Assembly (NCBI GenBank): GCA_029948255.1
Contig: JALIZF010001818.1
Coordinates: 186,001 to 250,000, forward strand
From: Telmatactis stephensoni
Taxonomy: Eukaryota; Cnidaria; Anthozoa; Actiniaria; Isophelliidae
Length of the DNA: 64,000 bases
Reading direction: 5' to 3'
Below, piece by piece: positions 43,801-64,000 of this stretch. Both the position numbers and the translations under genes were made by a program. The notes under the pieces are model-generated. The model saw only the letters and a program-made list of their open reading frames with translations, was not told the origin of the DNA and made no database searches. Position 1 is the first letter of the stretch, and each line of letters begins with the position of its first letter.

Positions 43801-45384
43801 AAAGGAGTTACTGAGGTCTTAATATTCGAAGGAATAGAAGAGATAGTGAGAAATATGCAACTGGAATGAATACAAAGGTTGCAGTAAAGCAGTAAGCTTA
43901 ACAGCAATTTAAAATTAAGAAATTAAGAAGTACGGATATCAAAACCAAGAGCGATGCGAATCAAGGATGATCAATTTCCATGCCTAAACTTTTGATAATT
44001 CTCCATGTAAAGACAGCTTAAAACTATCGTTTTTATCGCCGTCTTTTTCTGCATATGCATCCAATGAAGGATATATATATAAATGCAAGTGCATTCACTC
44101 ATGTATGGACGCCAACTAACTTCTGCCGCTTGAAGCTTCCAGAACCACTTTTCTATGACCTGTAATATTGCAACTTCGTCTCGGAGCTCGTAAAATTTAA
44201 TTCAATTATTTATGACAAAATATGATTGAGGCAAGTAAGATCAATTCGCTCTTTGTCATCTTGAAATACATTTATGACATATTTTTTTAGCAATTTTTGT
44301 GGAAATTTTATGGTTAAGAGTAAGAAAACTTAGCACTACAATAAACGTGGAACTCAACCCACGGTGGGATATTGCGCAAGATGGACCATATAACTGCTTT
44401 ACAAAGCTTTGATTATGAGCACATAGAATGCTATCAGAATAAGAGTTAGTTTGTTCCACTTTCAAAACCTTTAAAAATTGCCTGCAACATCAATCCAAGA
44501 ATCTCGGTTCCCCATTTGGACTTATTTTGCCAAAACATCGTATTAAAGCTCACTACAAGTACATGGTTAGTTTTTGAGACAAACTAAAGTTTGCATATGA
44601 CCATATGACCCAGTAAAGCTTTGAGACTGTCAGCACAATTCAAAGCTACTTCACTTTTTTTATTAAACTAATATTTATATGGTTAGTTTAAATATTTGAC
44701 CAGTGGCTATTCTTTTTTGACCTTGGCTTGCGGCCACAGATTAGAGAAAGGATTATTCTATGAAGAAACTAGCGAGGCGAAAATCAGGCAAAATCTTCTA
44801 GAATTTTCCTTAACTTAACACATAAGATAAGTAAAAGCCAGTAAAAGCCAGTATTGGTGTAGTAAAGCTGCGATAAATTTGCACAAATTGCAAGGGATTA
44901 AAGTTCGTCAAAGTGCAACTTCAACTGATGGCAAAATCTATGCTTTTGATAAACTAAATCTTCTTTAAAACCTTAATATTGCATGAATTTTCCAATTAGA
45001 ATTGAAGAAATGTCTTCGCGCATGCTAAAATCTGTAATGCAAAAGTTGAAAAAGCATAATTTTCAATCTTTATCTTAGAATTTAACTTTAAAATATTCGA
45101 GACGAATTTAAAAAGTCCTGGACAAGGTTAAAGCTTACACACAAGCAAAATATTAGAAAATGGTGATCTTTACAACACAAAATTGTATGCAATGCAAAGG
45201 ATTAGTAAGAAAATACTGGTAACATACCAATTACAGGCAGACCCCAAGGTCCGGGAGGCAACTTGGAGTTTGCGGGAACTCGGCTGCGCTGATGGGAAAG
45301 CAGGACAAGAACCACAATGCTCATAGCTAATACGAAAAGCACTATAGGACTTTCGGGCAAAAAGTAGCTAAGCCAAGGTATCAT
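37831..45384 (-). CDS. Microsomal cytochrome P450, CYP2-clan-like
   Basis: Four minus-strand exons: 45228-45384, 40081-40328, 39002-39818, 37831-38159. GT-AG sites and continuous phase give 516 aa, normal for the family. Residues about 10-30 are a hydrophobic ER anchor, followed by the proline-rich hinge PPGPWGLPVIG. The I-helix oxygen-binding motif is AGFDT (321-325), the K-helix ELFR is Glu378-Arg381, the meander is NPERF, and the heme loop FSAGRRSCAG has the axial thiolate Cys462. It would act as an NADPH-P450-reductase-dependent mono-oxygenase on the cytosolic face of the ER. The AGFDT/PPGPW pattern and single long I-helix exon fit the CYP2 clan (CYP2, CYP17/21-like); the substrate cannot be read from sequence. 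Intron 1 is about 4.9 kb and contains a tandem duplication. Confidence 0.93.
41196..42060. repeat. Tandem duplication of about 400 bp in P450 intron 1
   Basis: GTCGACATCTGGCAAAAT occurs at 41605 and 42007. The preceding segments also match in order: a CCTT microsatellite (41255-41325 and 41731-41757), CAAGTGCAT, CTCTTTCTTYCACCC, and TTTACGTGATTG-like words. The two units have diverged. Confidence 0.7.
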
Positions 45385-46990
45385 GTCTTCGGTCTTTTGT
45401 TGAGCAAATCTCAGGAACTGCTTGAAGTTTTCTTCTTCTCTTTTGACTGCTTGTTGTGGAGCAAAAGTTGAGCCAAACTGTTGAGGAAATCATAGCCAAG
45501 TGTTTTTTTATCATGAAATTCAATTGTTTACGTTTAAAGACAGGTTAGCCAATCAGAGGACTTGTTCTCGCTTGAATTCCCGCTAAATGACGGATATTGG
45601 GTGTCTCCAAGTGAACCAGTTTGACTACGAAGACTACGCAAGTCAGTTGCAATGACAACGAGCGCAAAAAAAAATTTCAAAGACTTTGATAACTCGAAAA
45701 AAGTTTACATCTTATTAGTAAATTCAACCCGAATTTGGAAAATGCTTAGAGTGTTGACATAGAAATTTAGTGGTGCAAATCGTGCTTTTGTTTATTGCTT
45801 GTGTAACTGGTTTCTACCCCTCGAGTCTTTTGTTCAACTCAAAGTACTATCATTATCAGCCTTTGACCCATTACGGCTTTGAAAAAACTGACTATAACTT
45901 ACGCTAGATGAATACACTCTAGTAACTAAAAGACAAATTAAAAACTGCTCTTAAACTACTATCAAAATGCTTTTTGGGAAGTCGAAGGACGTTTTAGTGC
46001 CGAAAAATCATGCAAAATAAATCGTACTTGGTTGCTATGAAGTTAATACCATACAAAATAGTAAATTTGAGTTTTTGCTGATTTTACGCAATTTTCAATT
46101 AGAAGAATAATGTTTTCGGACGTATAACTCTATATATAACTCGTAAATCTGTTGAACAGTGTGTCTACTTTTAGATTGTTTGGTTAACGTGGAATAGGCT
46201 GACAACATGCAAACTTAGTTAATGTTCAAACAATCCAAAAACGATGGATATACGAATTGTTAAGTACACTTTCATGCAGAGTAGCCATCGTATAAGAAAT
46301 ACAAAGGAAATTAAAAAGACAACAGAACTTGGACTTCTACTTATTTGATAAAAAATGAAGTGAAAAACAATTTTGCAGCCCAATTGTCATGGTTCAGAGG
46401 AGAGGTGGTTTTATTTACGTGACTGTAGCCTCAATTCCACTTTGAAAACTTACGCAGAGAACATGCAAAAACGTCGATGTTGAACTTAGTCAGAAACCGT
46501 AAACAGGCTAAACTCATGCCAAGGCAAACACGTAACATTTAAGGGGTAGGGGTCTGCACTGGAAGCTAGCTTAAAGTTTAGGGTGAAATGTAGTGTGAAT
46601 AACTGGACCCGTTTTTTCCTGAGGTATTTTGAATAAGATACATCTCAAGGGATATGTCAGCACTCAGCATTTATGTTAGAGACTCTCGCCTACTTACCGT
46701 TTCAGGACAACCTCTCTTTTGTAATTTCCCAAGCAAAATAAGCAAACATATACCTGTTTATGAACTAGCGCTAACTGTCAAACCCATATCTAATGGATAA
46801 GTTTATTGAAAAGCAGGATTACAAAGACAAGGATTTATCGAACAACGGTGCTTCTATTCTTCTACAATTAATTTAATTCTGGGAAACAATACGATTAAAA
46901 TAATTAAATCAGAACGTCTTTTTACAACTATTTAACCTGATGTTCACGTCGGTCTTCCAAAGAGAATAATGCTGAACTCATTTTGCCTAA
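45385..46990. other. Upstream of P450, no gene seen
   Basis: AT-rich sequence expected to hold the P450 promoter. I see no convincing TATA box or initiator and no coding exon. Confidence 0.4.
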
Positions 46991-46999
46991 ACAGTCCGG

Positions 47000-47150
47000 A
47001 CAACTGTTGCACGAAAATTGGGTGGATAGCGAAATCCGTTGGATAAATCCTTCATTTCAGTGGATAAAATTATGACGATTTCCAATAAATTTATCATCAA
47101 TTGGATAATACTTTATCCAACGGATAGAACTATCTACCCTTCAAGGAAAA
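47000..47150. mobile_element. Degenerate foldback with CGTTGGATAAA arms
   Basis: CCGTTGGATAAATCC near 47038 and TTATCCAACGGATAG near 47112 are inverted, with repeated TGGATAA words. It resembles the element nested at 33962-34097. Confidence 0.45.
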
Positions 47151-48330
47151 AGTATCTTAACACTAAATATGATTTACCAAGTTCTCTTGAGGGGGGATAG
47201 GGCGCTTGATGTCAACTGATATCAGGGGGGTGGGGATGGGGAATTTTTAACATACTACATCATGTGTGACAAAAGTCAAGTTCACTTACGTGCCTCATTG
47301 AAAATTCAAACTGTTAGAAGGAATACTTGTGTATAGCCTTTTCTAACATTAGTTGTGTTGAAAAGCTGAAAAAAGGGCAGTATATTGGGACGAAGGCACG
47401 AGCGAGAACCCTCACGTAGCCGGTTGTTCCAGCTTCCAGAGAAATCCAAAACGAAAAACCGAAAAAATCGAAAATGTAAAAATTCACGCTCGTGTGCTTT
47501 CTTGAGAACGCGCGAGGAGATGTGACGAAATTCGAGACGCACAGGGGCTCCCCTTGGGCAGCCATTATGCCGCAATTAGTCGCAATGAAGAGCCGAGATA
47601 AGATCGCATTAGACGATCTTAATGAACTTAATGAACTTTTGTTTTGCAAGTTTATGGATAGAGTTGTCTGTCGGGAGGATATTATGTGTGTCATTGTTGG
47701 TATCAACGGGTGTGACATGGATGTGTCGTTCGCACGGCCATAAAGTCTATTCCATATTTGGGCAGGCATTACCTTATTTGGAAGTCACGTAGATTTGTTT
47801 TTGTTGATTCTTCTGCGATTTGGATCCTCAAACTGTCAAAATTCCATCAAAACTTGCAGATATTGTAGCGATGAAACACATCACATTGTCCACCATCTTG
47901 AAATTAGCTTAGAAACCTAGCTTTTCGGTACACAGGAAACCCAATAGTAGAAACACAAGGGAATGGACATTTTACTCAATGAAGATTTAAATTGGCAAAC
48001 TAGATAAAAACGTATAGCTGATAAGTCGGGTGAGAGCAAGTAAAGCAGACTTCGTATGTTAAACCAAGAGTCCATAATGCTAAGACAGCGAAACTCAGTA
48101 TTGATGTCTGTGGGATGTTCGTGGCGGCTAAGGCTATTTTTAGTAACTTCGTCATCGCGCGCGCAAGGCTCTCAAACAATAGAGTTTGATTTTTGACGAG
48201 CGCGCGGACGGACGGGACTGTTTGCTTTCGGTTTTTCAATACTGAGTTTCACTATCTTAGTATTATGGTCTCTTGGTTAAACGTACAACAAGAATCCCGT
48301 CGTGACCGCCTTAAAGCAGTCTTTGTACTG
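47151..48330. other. Intergenic with overlapping open frames, no gene called
   Basis: Open frames overlap on both strands at 47306-47775 (longest 151 codons minus, 83 codons plus). None has a recognisable domain or splice pattern, and the region is locally GC-richer than its surroundings, which by itself lengthens open frames. Confidence 0.4.
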
Positions 48331-48337
48331 ATGACTG

Positions 48338-48466
48338 AAAACGGCACATGTACGGCACAGCATGGTTACGGCAGGAATTTCGAATGTTTTTCATAGACAA
48401 CACGGCACGGACACGGTCACGGCACGGCACGGTCCGTTTCATACTCATACGAAATCTGCTCTAGTG
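48338..48466. mobile_element. CACGGCACGG-family MITE, third copy
   Basis: Contains CGGCACATGTACGGCAC at the left, GGTTACGGCAGGAATTTCGA in the middle and CATACGAAATCTGCTCTA at the right, as in 24788-24940. The left terminal GCAGATTTCG is missing. Confidence 0.7.
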
Positions 48467-48879
48467 CTTTGCCGTGTTTCAATGTTTTCATTAGTTAATT
48501 GTTTAGAATCAGGGATTTTATTCTAGAGGAAGATCCTTGCAATTTGATAAGACTTTGAGACAATTTCTTATTCGAGATCAACGGCTAAGAAGAACGAAAT
48601 GATTTCCAACAGACACAGTCTTTAGTCCACACTCCAAAGTCTCTACACCACATTCCTGTTTTGCACAGGAAGTCCATCAAGCATTCTCATTACCAGATCC
48701 TACTCATTCACCTTATTCTGACAAGAGGGTCTGGGAACGAGAATGTATTTTTAAAAGCAGATCAAAAATACTTAAAATACTTGATGTAAAAAATATCATA
48801 AATAAAGAGCAAAATATTCAAGAAAAGAAAAAAGAAAAAAGAAAAAGAAAGGAGAAAAGGAAAAAAAAGAATTTCTTCT

Positions 48880-49185
48880 GGCGGCAACTGGGCTCGAACC
48901 TGTAACCTCTAAATAGGCACCCCCGGAAACAAAATACAATAAGTAAAGAAATGTTTGAAAAAAAGGAAAAGAAATTACGGGACGATTCTCCCGAGACATT
49001 CATAGAAGCTGAGACATCGAATCGACTTACGTTACGGATGAAGATTTCGGCCCCATCCACGCTATCCCGGTGCTACATAAAACAGTTGTCTTAGCCCGAA
49101 GGCCAGGGAGGGAGACGATATCCGGACCCTAATCCATACCTTTAGATATCACCTTAGACCGCTGCGCTACCTAGACACTTAATAA
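48880..49185 (-). mobile_element. tRNA-like SINE remnants, minus orientation
   Basis: Complement of 49155-49180 reads GGTAGCGCAGCGGTCTAAGG, a tRNA-like A box. Near 48888-48903 the complement reads GTTCGAGCCCAGTTGCC, a B box with its stem. The two lie too far apart for one tRNA gene; they are probably remnants of tRNA-derived elements. Confidence 0.45.
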
Positions 49186-49881
49186 TTTTAATGTCTAATT
49201 GGGGTAGTCTATTCGGCGAAGTTTCATTGTGATGCTAATCCCTTTGTCCCAAGTCCTCAGGGAGATATCAGAACCAATCAATCAAATCTATTTCTATTCT
49301 TGAGAATAAATAAAAATATTTTCCGTGACCTTTTTAGTCATATGATTGTCAGGTGATTATGTTCAGCTTGACAAAAAAGTAACCATCCCCCACCCCCTCA
49401 CTACAACTCCACAGGAATCCTAAGACTTTATCTTGTCAAAGAGAGGGAAACTTCTAATTAAATATGGCGCGCGCCATGTGAATTCCCACTTGGGATATTT
49501 TTAGCTGGTTCGTCGGCGAGGAGAATAAAAAAGTAAAAGTTAAATATGTAATTATCGAATTCCGCCATTGCCGAAATCAAGATTGTATGTATAATATGTG
49601 GGATGCAGTTTAATTTTCGTCTACCAACTCTACTCGACCCGTACGTCATAGTTTGACACTTGCTTCTGATCATGAAAAGATTCTCGATACTGATAGGCTA
49701 AGAGCAGTGCTATTTCCGGCAAGGAATTTATTTAGTGCACAGAAAGGAAATGTAGTGGACAATCAAACCGCCAATGGCGGAGGTAGCTCGTGGATTGAGT
49801 AGTATTGTGCATAAAAGGCGTTTGATCACAACTGCTTCTAGGCTTCTATTAGTCTATTTCTCTTCAAAAAGAGGAGACTAG

Positions 49882-50193
49882 GGGTGCTTTCCATTTGTCA
49901 AAAAAACCGGTAATATCGGTTAGAAATCAAATGGAACAGTCACTTTTCCGGAATTTCCAACCGATAAAAGGGGACAACCTTTCGAGGTAGTCCAGCCGTT
50001 CCGGTTGGAAAAACCAGCTGGAAATGTCCGATCCATTTAACAAAGACCGCTAAAAAACGGTCATTTCGGTTGGATTCAAAATGGAACAGTCTCTTTCCAG
50101 TCCGAACCTAGAAAAACAGTTTGAACTGTTCCATTTGTACCATCGTCGTTTCGGTTTCACAAACCGGGTTTTTTGGACAAATGGAAAGCACCC
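49882..50193. mobile_element. 312 bp MITE (GGGTGCTTTCCATTTGTC ends), copy 2
   Basis: About 95 percent identical by eye to 28430-28745, in the same orientation. TAG is found directly on both flanks, a possible 3 bp duplication. Confidence 0.9.
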
Positions 50194-50700
50194 TAGTAGG
50201 TCAGAACAATGGTTCTACTGTATAATTACATAAATGATATTAAAACTCGAGTGGGAATAAGTGCCAGAGAAGTTTTCATTAGCCTGTGAGCCAGGCATAT
50301 GGAATTAGGGTGTAATAAACTAAAGTGTGTTTCACAGGTTAATGAAAACCACTCTAGCTTAGAGTGATTATATATTAACAATGCCTACAGTGCTAGTATC
50401 TTCAGTGCAGTGTTTGTGCCAGACTACAAGCAAAAAAAGTGAAAAAAATGGAAGATGACAGAATTTTGATAAACAAAACTAATCAAAGCCGGTTAAACTT
50501 TAATAAAATAATATCAGAATGATAATATACAGAACTTTTAATAGTCATCATTCCCCCAATATCCCAAATTTGAATTTATATTTGTAAATAGAGTAGATTG
50601 CTATCATTAGAAAAGTAACCCTACTGACTACTGGGAAAATGGAAGGAAGGAAGAAGAGATTTGGAAGTAAGAAAGGAAAAAAGAAAGAAAGAAGAGGCGA

Positions 50701-50769
50701 AAGGAAGGAAGGAAGGAAGGAAGGAAGGAAGGAAGGAAGGAAGGAAGGAAGGAAGGAAGGGAGGGAGGA
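50701..50769. repeat. (GGAA)n microsatellite
   Basis: About 16 units of GGAA followed by a short GGGA run, 80 bp from dispersed repeat copy B. Confidence 0.95.
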
Positions 50770-50846
50770 AGCAATAGATGAGAAGTGTTAAAAAAAGGAA
50801 GAAAGAAGGGATCTTTAGGGTCAGTGCACATATCTTAGTAAATCTT

Positions 50847-51762
50847 GAAGGGAAAAGAAAGTGCCAAACTCACTGTTTGGACCATTAGTTGAAAAAATCA
50901 AAGGGCTTTACTGCCCAGAAACATGTCAAGCTTTTTTTCTTATTTTAGCTTTGTAGACATGTACAGAAATTTGTCTTGTGATGTACTCTCTGGTATACAT
51001 TCAACATTTCAGAGTTCAAGCTTCAGGTTTACACAGAAAACAAACAGATGGTAAAGAGGGTCATGTGTTCTGATATTTTCTATATCTAGTGTTGCCATTA
51101 AATGGGAAGGTGAATCACTTTGCATTTGCCATAAACCTGAGAAGTCATCCTCAAGTTTGTACATGCAAACTCAAAAAAGGAAAGTAAGTTAGTGATTTTC
51201 TTTGTCATCTGCCATTTCTGTGACACATGAAGCTTAACTAAACTTTTTATTGACTAAAAAGAAGGATTTCTAAAATGAGTTAATGTTATATAGGATACTT
51301 ATAGATTCAATTTATTGTCTCATGATAGTGGTCATTGGGAATGAATTCAATGTTTCGACTGCTACTGCTACTCTTCATCAGACAATGGGGTAGAGTTAGT
51401 CGAAACGTTGCATTCATTCCCAATGCCGGACCATTATCGTGAGACAATGGAATAAGTATTCTTTATTATTTCATCCGCGATGAATAATGCAGTTCATTCT
51501 ATGAGTTAATATTGTTGATGTAGTAGTCTTGTCTGACCAAATTGAAACCTTATTTTCTAGCATACAAGTATTCCTGCAAACAACTCACAATTGAACGTAT
51601 TGTGTTGCATACTAAATATGATTACAAGAACTTAAGGGGGTAAGGAGTAGTTCTTTGGTAATAAACCCTTAGTATAATTCTTATTCCATTACTGTAGACG
51701 ACTTAAAAAGTCATAGGCCTTGAAGAGTGGTTAGTCTCAGTGTTGAATAGGCGATGCCAATT
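50847..51762. repeat. Dispersed 0.9 kb repeat, copy B
   Basis: Same orientation as 35761-36670. Copy B carries an extra 40 bp around 51390-51430 with a second TAGTCGAAACGTTGCATTC, so the two copies differ in the number of the GTCGAAAC segment. No open frame of note. Confidence 0.85.
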
Positions 51763-52368
51763 AAATTAGATACATGTAAGTTATTTACTATTTTAGTTGA
51801 AGTCACCTAAACCTTAGTCTTCCTCGCAGCTGTGTTTATAGCCTCATCACACAACCTGACGAGGGAGTGTTGCATGAAGAGGCTAAAAATGGCTGCACGA
51901 AAGACTACTTAAACCTGAAATCACGACTTGAAAACATGTTATTGGTTAAGGTGGAAAAATGTTAAGGTAAATGCCTTCTTTCTGCCTTCTTTCTCTTTTT
52001 TGTAAATATGTTCATTCATCGATTAATGGAACCCCCTTGATTTGTTCAACCACTGGTTTGGTGGGCACCCACTATTTTAGGTGATGTCACCTAAATAGTT
52101 AACTAAACTTATTAAATTCATCTAACTGTTCAACAGTGCAACTAAACAGACCCTTTAAAAAATGGTTGTGTTGAAAATATTTTTGTGGAGGGGGTGGGGA
52201 AGGAGAGAAGTGTCTGTTGACTTACAGATGGACATCTTTCCTTAGTGCACCCACTGCTAGTAGTTAAAATACTTGCAACAACTTAAAAAGTGAGAGCTGG
52301 CCTAATTAGCATCAATTTTTGTAGTTATATTTTGTTATTTACACCAATAAATAATTCATTTTCTTTCT

Positions 52369-63341
<10,973 letters not shown>

Positions 63342-63724
63342 CTGAAAAAATACAAAAAATAACTATGCATGAAACTTTACTAGTAATGGGATTTAATACT
63401 ACATTTAATTTGTGAATGATAACATGATATTTTAATTTCTCTACAATAATCCCCTTGATTATAAGATACTTTTCTAAACTTTTCATGTCTTTACAGGGCT
63501 GTAACCAAGTTTAAAAGACAGTTTTTAATTCCTCTGGAGTTTCTCATCCTCCCTGACATCAAAAATCAATTTTACAACACTTGAAACTAATCTCGCAATC
63601 TGATTGGTTGATTAGAGTGTGTCAATAAGAGGACAGACACACTGCTGACGCGTTTCGGCACACACACTTGTTCTGTTGCCCCGTTTGAAAAGGATTTTTT
63701 AACTCTTATCTCAAATAATTGTTG

Positions 63725-63910
63725 TAAAAAATGAATTGAAGATGGTTTTGAGTTGTCTGTCCCCTTATGGACACACTCTTGATGCCATAAAATGTTAAAC
63801 TTTGCAGCGAAATCACTTGCTACGCTTGTGATTCCACTTGAGTTTTGAACATTTTATGACGTCAAGAGTGTGTCAATAAGACTGACAACTCAAAACCATC
63901 TTCAATTTGT
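63725..63910. mobile_element. Foldback element, third family
   Basis: GAAGATGGTTTTGAGTTGTC near 63739 and its complement GACAACTCAAAACCATCTTC near 63884 form inverted arms that also carry GACACACTCTTGA and CATAAAATGTT. The loop includes GCGAAATCACTTGC. The flank 63600-63700 adds a nearby TGTGTCAATAAGA copy. No CDK8 exon is seen between 63342 and 64000. Confidence 0.75.
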
Positions 63911-64000
63911 TAAATATATTGAGTGTTGTATGTTATAGACAAACCTCCATTAATGGCCAGTATTTTCTGACCCTATCCACATATAGACACATTGCTTTTC

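Noticed and set aside
47306..47775. Overlapping frames of 151, 89 and 83 codons on both strands
   Set aside because: No domain, no clear splice sites and opposite-strand overlap; could be a lost gene fragment but I cannot support it.

Overview
This is an intron-rich, AT-rich animal genome segment, most likely from a cnidarian and probably an anthozoan such as a stony coral. The evidence is the GT-AG exon structure of four clearly animal-type genes, a TRPA1-type channel, a CDK8 kinase and the very high load of short foldback (MITE-like) elements and tetranucleotide microsatellites. The species cannot be fixed from sequence alone. There is no CRISPR array, no operon and no bacterial gene.

Layout. 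1-3285: intergenic, with a 920 bp element in TTAA target sites and two more foldback elements. 3301-8143 (+): a complete five-exon GH31 gene (953 aa) that resembles alpha-1,4-glucan lyase far more than alpha-glucosidase. 8144-14300: a gene-poor repeat graveyard that includes a 57 bp scrap of the GH31 last exon. 14768-35045 (-): a 21-exon TRPA1-like channel (1264 aa, 16 ankyrin repeats) whose introns are filled with microsatellites and MITEs. 35046-37830: a dispersed 0.9 kb repeat and a cluster of TGACGTCA sites. 37831-45384 (-): a four-exon microsomal cytochrome P450 (516 aa). 45385-52368: intergenic, including a second copy of the 0.9 kb repeat. 52369-63341 (-): ten exons of a CDK8/CDK19 Mediator kinase whose 5' exon(s) lie beyond the right edge.

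The genes are unrelated neighbours, not a pathway: a cytosolic polysaccharide-degrading enzyme, a sensory cation channel, an ER oxidase and a transcriptional kinase. Exon joins were made by hand from splice sites, reading phase and family similarity. All four models stay in frame, which is strong internal support.

The most interesting points are: an apparent animal glucan lyase with the DMTTPA active-site motif and no signal peptide; a scrap of its last exon about 2.4 kb downstream; decayed tandem copies of the last channel exon in its own 3' flank; splice sites of the channel gene abutting long microsatellites; a MITE insertion whose empty site is preserved next to it; and many foldback families, several with readable target-site duplications.
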